Shown: in pieces, positions 27,468 to 41,503 of the stretch
How positions within the stretch are numbered: the stretch's first letter is position 1
Layout of the letters: every line of letters begins with the position of its first letter
Origin: Kutzneria sp. 744
GTDB lineage: Bacteria > Actinomycetota > Actinomycetes > Mycobacteriales > Pseudonocardiaceae
Assembly (NCBI RefSeq): GCF_000568255.1
Contig: NZ_KK037166.1
Location: 10,780,572-10,844,571, forward strand
Length of the DNA: 64,000 nt
Direction: 5' to 3'
Position numbers and translations under genes: made by a program
The notes under the pieces: model-generated
Seen by the model: only the letters and a program-made list of their open reading frames with translations
Databases searched by the model: none
Told to the model about the DNA's origin: nothing

Positions 27468-28534
27468 GGGGACACCACCGGGTCGCCGGGCAACCCTTGA
27501 TACGTGTTGGCGACCGGGGTGGCGTAGACGTGGTCGAACAGCGTCTCCGGGGTGGGGGCGGGGCTGCGGTCGGCAGCATCCACGGCCCCGGCGATTGCCT
27601 GCTCGACGTCGGTCTCGATCCCGGCGGCGGCCGGGGTGTCGAGGACGCCGGTGTCGATCAACTGGGCGCGGAAGGCAGGCAGTGGGTCCAGGGCGCGCAC
27701 TCGCTGGTTGTCCTCGTCGCTGCGGTAGCGGGCCGGGTCGACCACCGAGTGCCCGCGCAGCCGGTAGCTGACCGCCTCCAACAGCATCGGCTGGTGTTCA
27801 CCTCGGGCGCGATCCAGTGCGGCACGGGCGGCTTCGCGCACCGCGAGCACGTCGTTGCCGTCCACCCGCTGCCCTGGAATGCGATAGGAGCACCCACGCC
27901 GGAACAACTCCGGTTCGCCCGCGGCGGCCTCCACGGGTGTGCCCATACCGAGCTGGTTGTTGACGATCACGTACACGATCGGTAGGTGCCACACGGCGGC
28001 GAGGTTGAGTGACTCGTGGAATGCCCCGATGTTGGTGGCGCCGTCGCCGAGCAGGCACATCACGGCCTCGCAGTCGGGCCCCGGCCCATTGCGGTAGGCC
28101 AGGGCGAGTGCGGCGCCGGTGGCCGGTGGGATCTGGCCGCCGACGATGCCGTATCCGCCGAGTAGCCGCAGCTGGGGGTCGAACAGGTGCATCGACCCTC
28201 CCCGCCCGCCGGACAGCCCGCTGGTGCGGCCGAACAGTTCGGCCATGATGCGGGCGGGTTCGGCGCCGCGGGCCAGCGCGTAGCCGTGTTCGCGGTAGGT
28301 GGTGAACAGGTAGTCGGTAGGGCGCAGGGCGGCCATCAGGCCGACGACGGTGGCTTCCTCACCGAGGTTGAGGTGGCAGTAGCCGCCGATCTTCGCCTTG
28401 GTGTACATCTCGGCGGCACGCTGCTCGAAGACGCGGATCGTCATCATCTGCCGGTAGTAGCCGCGCAGTGTCTCGGGTTGCTCGGTGCTGCCGACCCCCG
28501 TGCCGACGACCGGGGTCGAAGACGGTTCGGCCAT
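27464..28534 (-). CDS. pdhA: Pyruvate/2-oxo-acid dehydrogenase E1 component, alpha subunit
   Basis: 356 residues. Contains MMTIRVFEQRAAEMY, GGYCHLNLGEEATVVG, the phosphorylation-loop-like GGRGGSMHLFD, GGQIPPATGAALA and the thiamine-diphosphate motif GDGATNIGAFHESLN followed by VIVNNQLGMGTP. An internal YRLRGHSVVDPARYR is also typical. It pairs with the overlapping beta subunit. The order alpha-beta-E2, with no E3 gene adjacent, means lipoamide dehydrogenase must come from elsewhere. The gene starts ten bases after the CBS protein's stop, so the CBS gene is probably in the same transcript. Confidence 0.93.
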   Translation of the reverse strand: MAEPSSTPVVGTGVGSTEQPETLRGYYRQMMTIRVFEQRAAEMYTKAKIGGYCHLNLGEEATVVGLMAALRPTDYLFTTYREHGYALARGAEPARIMAELFGRTSGLSGGRGGSMHLFDPQLRLLGGYGIVGGQIPPATGAALALAYRNGPGPDCEAVMCLLGDGATNIGAFHESLNLAAVWHLPIVYVIVNNQLGMGTPVEAAAGEPELFRRGCSYRIPGQRVDGNDVLAVREAARAALDRARGEHQPMLLEAVSYRLRGHSVVDPARYRSDEDNQRVRALDPLPAFRAQLIDTGVLDTPAAAGIETDVEQAIAGAVDAADRSPAPTPETLFDHVYATPVANTYQGLPGDPVVSP

Positions 28535-28544
28535 GCTCTCCTCC

Positions 28545-29012
28545 TCAACTGCCGGGGTCGGGGTCTTGCAGGACGAACCGGTCCGCCCCGGCCTGGCACT
28601 TCGAACACGATTGCGGGGCGTGCTGGCCGCGCACCGGCTCGCCGCAGACCTGGCAGACCCATTCGGTGGCCAGCAGCGCGGCGACGTCGGCGCGGCTAAC
28701 GATGCCCACCAGCCGGGTCCCCGCCAGCACCGGCACCCGGCGAATGCGCCGCTCCACCAACAAATGGCGCACCTCGTCGACGTCGGTGTCCTCGGTCACG
28801 CTGATCACCGCGGTGGACATCACCGCACCGACGGTCGCCCCGGAGCGGGCCAGCAGGTCGTACTCGCTGACCAGGCCGACCACCATGCCCGCGTCGTCGA
28901 CCACGGGCACCCCGCTGATCCGGTGCTCGCCCAGCACGGCCGCGACCATGGCCGGTGAGGCGTCGACCCGCACGGTCACCACCGGGGTCGTCATGATCTC
29001 CTTCACCTTCAC
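28545..29012 (-). CDS. CBS-domain pair with C-terminal rubredoxin-like zinc ribbon
   Basis: 155 residues. Two CBS repeats (MKVKEIMTTPVVTV...HRISGVPVVDDAGMVVGLVSEYDLL and VGAVMSTAVISV...RRIRRVPVLAGTRLVGIVSRADVA, given in pieces) are followed by VCQVCGEP...QSCSKCQAG, a four-cysteine ribbon of rubredoxin or zinc type. Stand-alone CBS pairs bind adenosine nucleotides and sense energy state. The best-known actinobacterial relative is the hypoxia-response CBS protein of mycobacteria, which lacks this tail. Placed between GAPDH and pdhA, it may tune this carbon-metabolism cluster in response to nucleotides and redox. Confidence 0.85.
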   Translation of the reverse strand: MKVKEIMTTPVVTVRVDASPAMVAAVLGEHRISGVPVVDDAGMVVGLVSEYDLLARSGATVGAVMSTAVISVTEDTDVDEVRHLLVERRIRRVPVLAGTRLVGIVSRADVAALLATEWVCQVCGEPVRGQHAPQSCSKCQAGADRFVLQDPDPGS

Positions 29013-29025
29013 CGTGATCCCTCCC

Positions 29026-30033
29026 TCAGACCTCGGCGTCGACGCCGAGCAGGGTGAGTGCCTCGCGGACCATTTGGTGGGTGAAGCCCCATTCGTTGTC
29101 GTACCAGCTCATGACCTTGACCAGGGTGCCGTCCACCACACGCGTCATGGCCGCGTCGACGACGGAGGCACGCGGGTCGCCGATGATGTCGGTGGACACG
29201 ATGGGGTCGTCGACGACGCCGAGTATCCCGCGGTAGCGCTCGGTCCCGGCCTCTTCGCGCAGCACGCTGTTGACTTCGTCCACTGTGGTCGGTCGCGCGC
29301 TGACCAGGGTGATGTCCGCGATCGACCCGACCGGGACCGGGATCCGCAGCGCCATCCCGTCGAACCGACCGGCCAGGTCGGGCAGTGCCCTGGTGGTGGC
29401 CAGCGCGGCGCCGGTCGAGGCGGGCAGCATGTTCACCGCCGCTGCCCGGCCACGCCGGAAATCGGCGCTCGGCCCGTCGATGACCTGTTGGCTGGAGGTG
29501 TAGGCATGCACGGTGGTCATCACCGCCCGCTCCACCCCAATTCTGCGATGCAGCACTTCGACGACCGCGGTGATGCAGTTGGTGGTGCAACTGGCGCAGG
29601 ACACGATCCGCTGGCCGGCTTCCGCACGGTTGGCGCCTGGCACCACGGTGGCGATGGTCTCGGTGCGGGCCGGGGCGGCCAGCACCACGAAGCGGGCGCC
29701 GGCCGCGAGGTGTTCGGCCAGGTCGGCTTCGCGGCGGAACACCCCGGTGCACTCGAACACCAACTCCACACCCAACTCGGCCCAGGGCAGTGCACCGGGG
29801 TCGCGGCGCGCGTACACCCGGATCGGCTGACCGTCGACAACCAGCGTGTCGCCGTCGACGGACACGGGCTTGGCGTAGCGGCCATACACGCTGTCGTAGC
29901 GCAGCAGGTAGGCGAGGTTGTCGACCGGGACGAGGTCGTTGACGGCGGTGATCCGGAGATGGTCGTTGTCCAGCAACACTTTCAGGGTGGCCCGGCCGAT
30001 CCGTCCCAGGCCGTTGATGGCCGCCGTCGTCAT
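29026..30033 (-). CDS. gap: Glyceraldehyde-3-phosphate dehydrogenase
   Basis: 335 residues. N-terminal Rossmann AINGLGRIGRATLK, NAD-region ITAVNDLVP, catalytic cysteine in SCASCTTNC (about 150), the partner histidine in TTVHAYTSSQQ, and the C-terminal SWYDNEWGFTHQM. It oxidises glyceraldehyde-3-phosphate to 1,3-bisphosphoglycerate in glycolysis. Several positions are less usual than in the housekeeping enzyme: SSQQVIDGPSADFRRGRAAAVNM has SADF where housekeeping copies often have HKDL. This suggests a divergent, condition-specific copy. The gene lies 13 bases before the CBS gene. Confidence 0.93.
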   Translation of the reverse strand: MTTAAINGLGRIGRATLKVLLDNDHLRITAVNDLVPVDNLAYLLRYDSVYGRYAKPVSVDGDTLVVDGQPIRVYARRDPGALPWAELGVELVFECTGVFRREADLAEHLAAGARFVVLAAPARTETIATVVPGANRAEAGQRIVSCASCTTNCITAVVEVLHRRIGVERAVMTTVHAYTSSQQVIDGPSADFRRGRAAAVNMLPASTGAALATTRALPDLAGRFDGMALRIPVPVGSIADITLVSARPTTVDEVNSVLREEAGTERYRGILGVVDDPIVSTDIIGDPRASVVDAAMTRVVDGTLVKVMSWYDNEWGFTHQMVREALTLLGVDAEV

Positions 30034-30099
30034 CGCGCACCGCCTTCCGCTGTCCCCGTCTTCGATCGTGGTACGGGTGGCTTGCGGAATGCCTGCGGT

Positions 30100-33000
30100 T
30101 CAGGATTGCGCGAGCGCGGCTAGCCGAGGCACCAGCGCGAGGTAGCCGCTGGCTCGGGCGGTGTTCAGCGCGGTCGTGGCGAACCGGGGTGCCGTGTGGT
30201 CGCCTCGGGCGTGGATGAGTTCGGCGTGGGCCCACCGGGCTTCGTGCTGAATGAGGGGCACGCGGTGGTGCAGCGCGGTGTCGATCAGTGACGTGGCCTC
30301 GGCGACGCGGCCCTGTTCCACCATGACCAGGCCCAGTCGGGCGGCTGCCCAGCCGGCGAACAGTGGAGCCGTCGCGGCGGCGTGCAGCGACCTGCGGAAT
30401 GCCTGTTCGGCGCGGTCCAGATCGCCGGCCGCGTGCCAGGCGACGCCCAGTCCGCGCAGGGACGCCGCGGTCTCTTCCACATGCCCGACGCGGCGGGCGA
30501 TGACAACCGCCGCCTGTGCGCTGTCCACCGCCTCGGCGTGGCGTCCCAGCGCGGCCAGGGCTTCGCTGCGGTGCCACAGGCAGGCGCTGTGCACCACGGG
30601 GTGCTCCACCGCGCGAGCCCAGGCCAGGACCTCCTCGATTTCGGCCAGTCCGGCGGCGGGCTCGGCCATGAAGACCAGGGCGTGACCTCGGATCGCACGC
30701 GGGTGCCACAGGCGCAGCACCTCGGTGGGGGTGACGACCAGGTGGGCGAGGGGGTCCAGTTCGCGGGCCGCCTCGGCCGGGCGGCCGGCGACAAACCGGG
30801 CCATACCCCGCCAGTACAGCAGGCGCGCGGCCCCGTTGGTGTCGCCGGCCTGATCCAGCAGGTGTTCGGCTTCGCGGAAGCGTCGCCGCGCGCGGTCCAG
30901 GCGCGGCAGAGTCAGGTCGGTGATCGCTCCGGCGGCCAGGGCCTGGCCACGGGCCGCTGGGTCGTCGCCGGCTTCCGCGATGGCCAGCTCGACCAGTTCA
31001 CCACCGCCGATCACGTCGCGGGATCGGGTCTCCAGAATCCAGCTGCGCCAGGATGCGGGACCGGTCGGGTCCAGTGGACGTATGGACCAGCGCGGTTTCC
31101 AGGTCAGCGCGGGCTTGGGGCAGCCGGCCGCGGCGTCGGTGGACCTCGGCCCTTGCCGCCAGCAGGGCGGCTTTGGCCGTGCCGTGGGCGGACAGTGCGA
31201 GTCCCGCGTCCGCCAGGTGCAGTGCGTCTTCATCGGCGATCCGGTCCAGACGGGCGTGGGCCGCCGTGGCGAAGGTGGCGGCCGAGGCCTGTTGGTCGCC
31301 GCCTTCGGCCAGGTGGGTGGCGATCTCGGCGGCATCGGCCTCCTGCTGCCGGAGCGCCTGGGCGAGCAGGAGATGCAGCCGGGCCTGGTCGGTCGATCCC
31401 AGGGGGGCCAGGACCGCATCACCGATGGTGCCGGTCGCGACAGTCCAGCCGTCGGTCCCCCCGTCGACCATGCCGGCCTCGGCCAGGGTGTCCAGCACGT
31501 CGAGGGTGTCCCTCAGGTCCCAGCCGGCGGCCAACGCGAGAACGCTCGCCGGGGCGTGCCGCTCAAGCATCGTGATCAGGGCGAGCAGTTCCCGGTGGCG
31601 GGGTGGCAGTGTGGCGATGCGCTCCTGGGTGACCGATCGCGCGCTGGCGGCGGCCAGGATGCGGGCCCGGTGTATGTCGGCGGGCGTGCGCAGGCGCCAG
31701 CGGCCGTGTTCGTCCGCGTCGACCAGGCCCGCGCGCCCGAGGACCGCCAGCGTCTCGGCTACGGTGGCCGGGTGGCCCTGGGTGTGGTCGACGATGAGCG
31801 CGCCCAGTCTCGGGTCGGCGAACAGTCCGGCCAGCGCGGTCGCGGACAGCCCTCGAAGCATGATCGACCGCAGCAGCGCGGGGTCCGCGCCGGACAGCGC
31901 CTGCATCAGGGTGACCCCGGTCGAGGCATCCTCGGGTCGGTACGCGGCCAGCAGGATGAGCCCTGGCACCCGGCGCAGCAGCATCCGCAGCAGGGCCAGG
32001 CTGTGCTCATCCGCCCACTGCAGGTCGTCGACCACGAGCAGGCACCGCGGCCGGGCCAGGGACTCGATCACCCGGGTCGCCATCGGGAGGGTGACCGTGC
32101 GCCGATCCCCGTCATCGACGTCAGCGTCGGTCGCGGTGCGCAGCAGTTCACGGGCCACCGCCCAGGCGTCGTAGCGGTGCGCTCGTATCGCCCGCACCAT
32201 GATCGCGGGCACATCGGCCTGGGCTGCGGCGTCGGTGAGCAGCCGGGACTTGCCGATCCCGGGCGGCCCTCGAACCAGCAGTGCCCGCGGTCCCTCCCCT
32301 GCGGTGGAGGCCGTGATCTGCTGGAGCGCGTCATCGCGGTCGAGTAGCGGCAGGTGCGGCGGGACGGTCTCGGCCTCGGGCTGGGGGCTGGCGGCCACGT
32401 GGTCGGTCCGGATCTGGTCGCGCAGGATTCGCTGCCGCAGGTCCATGGCTTCCGCTGACGGGTTGACGCCGAGTTCGTCGGCCAGGCGCCGGCCGAACGT
32501 GTCGAACATGGTCAGGGCGGCGGCCCGATCGCCGCAGGCCGCCTGCGCGTGGACCAGGAGCATCGCCGAGGCTTCCCGCAGGGGTTGCTGCTCGGTGGCG
32601 GCCTGCGCCCAGTCGACCGCCGGGATCGGATCGCCGGTCGCCAGGGCGGCCGTCGCCGCCCCTTCCAGGGCTTCCAGCCGGGCGCGCCACAGGTGGCGGC
32701 GATGCTCGGCCGCCCAGTCCGCGTATGCGTCCTCGGCCAGTGGTTCGCCGTGCCACAGGGCCAGGGCCCCGCGGAACGCGGCCAGCGCCGCGACCGGGTC
32801 GTGCGCTAGTTCGGCCTCGCCGCGGACCACGCCGGTCAGGAACGCCTCCACGTCCACCCAGCACCGCTCGTCACCCACCAGGGTGTAGCCGGCCGGACCC
32901 GTTTGGACCAACGACCGGTCGCCAAGCGCCCGCCGGATCCGGCTCACCAGGATCTCCACGTTGCCCGGCGCGTCGGCCGGTGGCCGAGTCGGCCATAGCG

Positions 33001-33211
33001 CCTCGGCCGCGACCTCCTTGGACAGCAGCGTCCCGCGGGACAGAGCGAGCATGCGCAGCAGCCGCCTGGCCAGCCGGCCTCCGAACAGTCGGGCGGGTTG
33101 TTCCCGGCCGTCACGGCGAACCGCGAACCGGCCCAGCAGTTGGATGCGCACCCGCGGCTCCACACACGCGACCGCGACAATCGGCGCTGTTCCCTCTGGT
33201 GACGCACTCAT
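30100..33211 (-). pseudogene. Large SARP/BTAD-type regulator with ATPase and TPR domains, frameshifted
   Basis: Start ATG 33211 (MSASPEGTAPIVAVA). Order of domains: OmpR-like winged helix (about 20-105, RIQLLGRFAVRRDG...), bacterial transcriptional activator domain (about 110-250), then an AAA/STAND ATPase with Walker A RGPPGIGKSRLL (about 345) and CLLVVDDLQWADEHS, then TPR-like repeats. At about 31030-31045 the frame breaks. The upstream part ends RRDRRW at 30998; the TPR repeats continue in another frame from LETRSRDVIGGGELVEL to the stop at 30100. Repaired length is about 1,035 residues. It is divergent from the Sdh genes and heads the carbon-metabolism block, so it is the likely local regulator. 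Error or loss of function cannot be told apart. Confidence 0.8.
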
Positions 33212-33421
33212 CCCAGGACACCCCTGTGTCGCCTCGCTCCTGACACCGCCCGATTCGGCTTTCCGTCGTGTCGGTGGCTCGTGGGTTCGCAGGGAATCTG
33301 CAAGCACCCGGCATCACCGTGACTGTAACCACGCTGGCGAAATCGAAATGGGGCCTTTGGTCCTCGGATCAACGTTCGTTAGACCAGGTGACATGGCGGC
33401 AAGTGAGGAGGTGGAGCGGCG
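33212..33421. promoter_or_regulatory. Divergent intergenic region between the BTAD regulator and sdh genes
   Basis: 210 bases separating divergently transcribed genes, so it should hold both promoters. The sdh side ends in a strong ribosome-binding site, GTGAGGAGGTGG, ten bases before ATG 33422. No clear dyad operator was found by eye. Confidence 0.5.
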
Positions 33422-34252
33422 ATGGCGCGGACGCACTCCCTGACCGGAGGTCGGGGTGAGTCCGGGACCCGAGCACCGGGCCGGGCGCCGATCACCGCGC
33501 GGACGCTACGCACCGATGCCTGGTGGGCCTACCCGGCGTCAACGTTCATGGTGCTGCTGGCGTTCGTCGTCTACTCCACCTACGCGGCGCTGGCCAACCG
33601 CGACTACTACGCCGACCCGTACCTGTCGCCGTTCTACTCGCCCTGCCTGTCGACCCACTGCGGCGCGGTGCCGGGTTCGGCGGGTGCGCCCCACCTGGGA
33701 TGGTTCGGCACCTGGTGGATCATTACCCCGGCAGTAATCATTCTGATCTTCCCGCTGGGCTTCCGGCTGACCTGTTACTACTACCGCAAGGCATACTACC
33801 GGGCGTTCTGGCTGTCGCCGCCGGCCTGCGCGGTGCCCGAACCCCGTCGCCGCTACACCGGGGAGACCTGGTTCCCTCTGATCTTGCAGAACATCCACCG
33901 CTACTTCTTCTACGCGGCGGTCGCGTTCAATCTGGTCCTCACCTGGGACGCGGTCATCGCGTTCGACTTCGACGGCCATATCGGGATCGGTGTGGGCAGT
34001 GCGGTGCTGGTGATCAACGCGGTGTTGCTGTGGCTGTACACCCTGTCCTGTCACGCCTGCCGGCATGCCGTGGGCGGCCGGATCAACAACTTCTCCCGCC
34101 ACCCAGTCCGCTACTGGTTGTGGACGTGGGTGTCGCGGATCAACCCGATTCACGGCCGGCTCGCCTGGGCGTCGCTGGTGTGGGTGGCGCTGACCGACCT
34201 GTACGTGCGGCTGGACGCGGCCGGTGTCCTGCACGATCCCCGCTTCGTCTGA
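33422..34252 (+). CDS. Succinate dehydrogenase/fumarate reductase membrane anchor (mycobacterial Sdh1 type)
   Basis: 276 residues with five likely membrane helices. These are at ASTFMVLLAFVVYSTYAAL, WIITPAVIILIFPLGF, HRYFFYAAVAFNLVLTW, IGVGSAVLVINAVLLWLYT and LAWASLVWVALTDLYVRL. Histidines near helix ends (IHRYFFY, SCHACRHAV) are candidate heme or quinone ligands. The Tyr/Arg-rich YYYRKAYYRAFWLSPPAC segment is typical of the large single anchor in actinobacterial Sdh1. It would hold the complex in the membrane and pass electrons to quinone. The iron-sulfur gene follows after 22 bases. The flavoprotein gene expected between them is absent. Confidence 0.75.
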   Translation: MARTHSLTGGRGESGTRAPGRAPITARTLRTDAWWAYPASTFMVLLAFVVYSTYAALANRDYYADPYLSPFYSPCLSTHCGAVPGSAGAPHLGWFGTWWIITPAVIILIFPLGFRLTCYYYRKAYYRAFWLSPPACAVPEPRRRYTGETWFPLILQNIHRYFFYAAVAFNLVLTWDAVIAFDFDGHIGIGVGSAVLVINAVLLWLYTLSCHACRHAVGGRINNFSRHPVRYWLWTWVSRINPIHGRLAWASLVWVALTDLYVRLDAAGVLHDPRFV

Positions 34253-34274
34253 TGGGTTGGGAGGCGCGCCGAGC

Positions 34275-35038
34275 ATGGGTTATCAGCTGAATCTGAGGAT
34301 CTGGCGGGGCGACGCCACCGCCGGTGGTCTGGTGGGCTACCCGGTGACCGTCGAGGAGGGCGAGGTCGTGCTCGACGCCGTGCACCGCGTGCAGGCCACT
34401 CAGGCCGGTGACCTGGCGGTGCGGTGGAACTGCAAGGCCGGTAAGTGTGGCTCGTGCAGCGCCGAGATCAACGGGCGACCGAGGCTGATGTGCATGGCCC
34501 GGCTGTCGGCATTGCCCCGCGACGCCGTCACCGTCACACCGCTGCGGACGTTTCCGGTCATCCGCGACCTGGTGTGCGACGTGTCGTTCAACTACCGCAA
34601 GGCCCAGCAGATCCCGTCCTTCACCCCACCCACGGACCTCGCCGCGGGTGAGTACCGGATGCGGCAGGCTGATGTGGAGCGGTCGCAGGAGTTCCGCAAG
34701 TGTATCGAGTGCTGGCTGTGCCAGGACGTCTGTCACGTGATCCGCGACCACGAGGACAACAAGGTCGCCTTCGCCGGTCCCCGGTTGTTCATCCGGCACG
34801 CCGAACTGGACATGCACCCGCTGGACACCCTCGACCGGCGGACCCAACTCCGGGAGGCGCACGGCATCGGCCTGTGCAACATCACCAAGTGCTGCACCGA
34901 GGTGTGTCCCGAGAACATCCACATCACCGACAACGCGATCATCCCGATGAAGGAACGCGTCGTCGATCGCCGCTACGACCCGCTGCGCCGGTTGTTCCCG
35001 AACTGGCGGCACAAACCGCAACCGGACGGAGGGCAGCC

Positions 35039-35042
<4 letters not shown>
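34275..35042 (+). CDS. sdhB: Succinate dehydrogenase/fumarate reductase iron-sulfur subunit
   Basis: 255 residues starting [13 protein letters not shown]. The N-terminal plant-type ferredoxin domain binds 2Fe-2S through [21 protein letters not shown]. The C-terminal helical domain has two further clusters, [13 protein letters not shown] and [15 protein letters not shown]. It carries electrons from the flavoprotein to the membrane anchor. Full length, no frameshift. Its stop overlaps the aconitase start (ATGA). No flavoprotein gene is in the window. Confidence 0.92.
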
Positions 35043-37792
<2,750 letters not shown>

Positions 37793-37821
<29 letters not shown>

Positions 37822-40800
37822 TGGGCGACCCGCCCACGATGCCGCCGAGACGCTGCTGCGCTCGGCACAGTTCTTCTTCCCCGGCCAGCAGTCCGCGGAC
37901 CGGCGGGTGCTGTATCGAGAGGGCGGTCGGGGGGCGGAGGAGTTCTCCCGGGAACGGTGGCGACACGATCGCGAAGTCCGATCAACCCATGGCGTGAACT
38001 GCACCGGCTCGTGCTCGTGGAAGGTGTATGTCAAGGACGGCATCATCACCTGGGAGACACAGGCCACCGACTACCCCTCGGTAGGGCCGGATTCGCCGGA
38101 GTACGAGCCCCGCGGGTGCCCCCGCGGCGCCTCGTTCTCCTGGTACACCTACTCGCCCACACGCATCCGATACCCGTACGTGCGCGGCCCGCTGCTGGAG
38201 CTGTGGCGCACCGCCCGCGCCGAGCACGCCGACCCGGTAACCGCCTGGGAATCCATTGTGGACGACCAGGTGGCGGCGGCGAGCTACAAGCGGGCGCGTG
38301 GCAAGGGCGGATTCGTTCGGTCGAGTTGGGCGGAGGTCACCGAACTGATGGCCGCCGCACAGGTGCACACCATCAAGCGGTACGGGCCGGACCGGATCGT
38401 CGGGTTCTCCCCGATCCCGGCCATGTCGATGGTCTCCTACGCGGCCGGCACCCGTTTCCTGTCCATGATCGGCGGCACGATCTCCTCGTTCTACGACTGG
38501 TACGCCGACCTGCCGATGGCCTCGCCGCAGGTGTTCGGCGACCAGACCGACGTGCCGGAGTCCGGGGACTGGTGGAACGCCGGCTACCTGATCGTGTGGG
38601 GGACGAACCTGCCCATCACCCGAACGCCGGACGCGCATTTCATGACCGAGGCCCGCTACCGAGGACAGAAGGTCGTGGTGGTGTCCCCGGACTACTCAGA
38701 CCACACCAAGTTCGCCGACGACTGGCTCGCCGCCGCGCCCGGCACCGACGGAGCGCTGGCGATGGCGATGGGCCATGTCATCCTCACCGAGTTCTACCGC
38801 GACCGGCAGGTGCCGCGTTTCCTCGACTACGCCACGTCCTACACGGACCTGCCGTTCCTGGTCACCCTGACCGAACATGGGGATGCGTTCGTGCCCGGCA
38901 AGTTCCTCACCGCCGCCGATCTCGATGACACTGCCGAGGACACCGACAATGCCGCATTCAAGACGGTGTTCCTGGACGAGGACACCGGTCGGCCCGTCGT
39001 GCCCAACGGTTCGGTCGGGTTCCGCTGGGGCGCCTCGCCGGGCCGGTGGAACCTGAAACTGGACGACGTCAGGCCGGCACTCACCCTCCACGGCGGAGCT
39101 CGCGGCGGGGCGGTGGCGGTGGACCTGCCGCGCTTCGATTCCGGACCCGGCGAGTCGGGTGGCGTGCTGCGGCGCGGTGTGCCGGCCACGCGGGTTGGCG
39201 GCCATCTGGTGACCACGGTGTTCGACCTGGTCATGGCCCAGTACGGGGTGGCTCGGGACGGCCTGCCGGGCGACTGGCCGGCCAGCTATGAGGACGCGGC
39301 CGCGCCGTACACGCCTGCCTGGCAGGAGACGATCACCTCGGTGCCGGCGAAGGCGGCGGCGCGGGTGGCGCGGGAGTTCGCCCGCAACGCCGAACGCACC
39401 GGTGGCCGGTCGATGATCGCGATGGGCGCGGGCACCAACCACTGGTTCCACTCCGACCAGATCTACCGGGCGTTCCTGGCCATGCTCCAGTTGTGCGGCT
39501 GTCAGGGCGTCAACGGCGGTGGCTGGGCGCACTACGTGGGGCAGGAGAAGGTGCGGCCGCTGACCGGCTGGTTCCATCTGGCGTTCGGGCTGGACTGGCA
39601 GCGCCCGACCCGGCACATGGTGGGCACGCCGTTGTGGTGGCTGGCCACCGACCAGTGGCGTTACGAAGCCTTTCCCGCTGACGCGCTGGCCAGCCCGCTG
39701 GGCGCGGGACGGCTGGCCGGACGCAGCCTGCCGGACTGCAACGCGCTGGCCGCCCGGCTGGGGTGGATGCCCTCGCACCCGGCGTTCAACCGCAACCCGC
39801 TGGAGTTGTGCGACGAGGCCGAGCACGCCGGCATGGCCGTGGCGGACTACGTGGTCGGGCAACTGAAGGCCGGCACGCTGCGGTTCGCGGCCGAGGACCC
39901 CGACGACCCGGCGAACTTCCCGCGCGTGCTGATGGTGTGGCGGGCCAACCTGTTCGCCTCGTCGATGAAGGGCCACGAATACCTGCTGCGGCACCTGCTG
40001 GGCACCAGCGACGCGGTCACCGCCACCGAAACCCCACCCGAATTGCGGCCCACGGAGGTGACCTGGCGGAATCCGGCACCGGTGGGCAAGCTGGACCTCT
40101 CGGTGGCAGTGGACTTCCGGATGACCAGCACCTGCCTGTTCTCCGACATCGTGCTACCCGCCGCAACCTGGTACGAAAAGCACGATCTCTCGTCGACGGA
40201 CATGCACCCGTTCGTGCACGCCTTCAACCCGGCGATCGCCCCGCCCTGGGAGGCCCGCACCGACTTCGACGTCTTCCACACGCTCGCGACGCGGTTCTCC
40301 GAACTGGCCAGCACGCACCTGGGCGTGCGCCGGGATGTCATCGCCGCACCCCTGGCCCACGACACCCCGGACGAACTGGCCCAACCACACGGCGTTGTGC
40401 AGGATTGGAAGGTCGGCGAGTGCGAGCCGATCCCCGGGCAGAGCATGCCGAAGCTGATCGTGGTCGAACGCGACTACGGCGCGGTCGCGGCGAAGATGGC
40501 CGCGATCGGGCCACTGCTGGACACCTTGGGCACCACGACCAAGGGCATCACGTGGACACCCGAGCGCGAGATCGACTACCTGCGCCACCACAACGGCGCC
40601 GTGCGTGGCGGAATTGCCGACGGCCGACCCTCGATCGCGCGGGACGAGCAGTTCTGCGAGGCGATCCTGACGCTGTCCGGCACCACCAACGGGCGCCTGG
40701 CGGTGGCTGGATTCCGTGCGCTGGAACGACAGACCGGCGTCGAACTGGCCGACCTCGCCGGCGAGCGGGAAGGCGACCGGATCACCTTCGCCGACACCCA

Positions 40801-41503
40801 GACCCAACCTCGCGCGGTGATCACCTCACCGGAATGGTCGGGCAGCGAGACCAGCGGCCGCCGGTACTCGCCGTTCACCGTCAACGTGGAGCGGCACAAA
40901 CCGTGGCACACGCTGACCGGGCGACAGCACTTCTTCCTCGACCACGACTGGATGGCCGAGTTCGGCGAGCAACTGCCCACCTACCGGCCCCCGCTGAACA
41001 TGCTCGCCCACTTCGGTACACCCAAGTCCGGTGTGGATGGTCGGCCGGAGGTGGTCGTGCGCTACCTGACCCCGCACTCGAAGTGGTCGATCCACTCCGA
41101 ATACCAGGAAAACCTGCACATGCTCACCCTGTTCCGCGGCGGCCCGGTGATCTGGATGAGCCCCGCCGACGCGGCGAAGATCGAGGTCGCGGACAACGAC
41201 TGGATCGAGGCGTACAACCGCAACGGCGTGGTCGCCTGCCGCGCGGTGGTCACCCACCGCATGCCCGAAGGCACGGTGTTCATGTACCACACCATGGACC
41301 GGCACCTGAACGTGCCGAAAACCGAGATCAGCGGACGGCACGGCGGCGGGGACAATTCGCTGACCCGCCTGCTGATCAAACCCACCCACCTGATCGGCGG
41401 CTACGCCCAGTTCTCCTACGGCTTCAACTACATCGGCCCCACCGGCAACCAACGCGACGAGATCACCGTCATCCGCCGCCGCGCCCAGGAGGTGGAATTC
41501 TGA
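37793..41503 (+). CDS. narG: Respiratory nitrate reductase, alpha subunit
   Basis: 1,236 residues, usual NarG length. The FS0 iron-sulfur site starts [12 protein letters not shown] (His66, Cys70, Cys74). The Mo-ligand region is [19 protein letters not shown]. Mo-bis-MGD-binding stretches such as [16 protein letters not shown] and [12 protein letters not shown] are intact. It reduces nitrate to nitrite on the cytoplasmic face with electrons from NarI via NarH. The start overlaps the aconitase end by 29 bases, so nar expression may be linked to the sdhB-acnA transcript. It is followed by narH with a TGATG overlap. No narK transporter is in the window. Confidence 0.97.
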
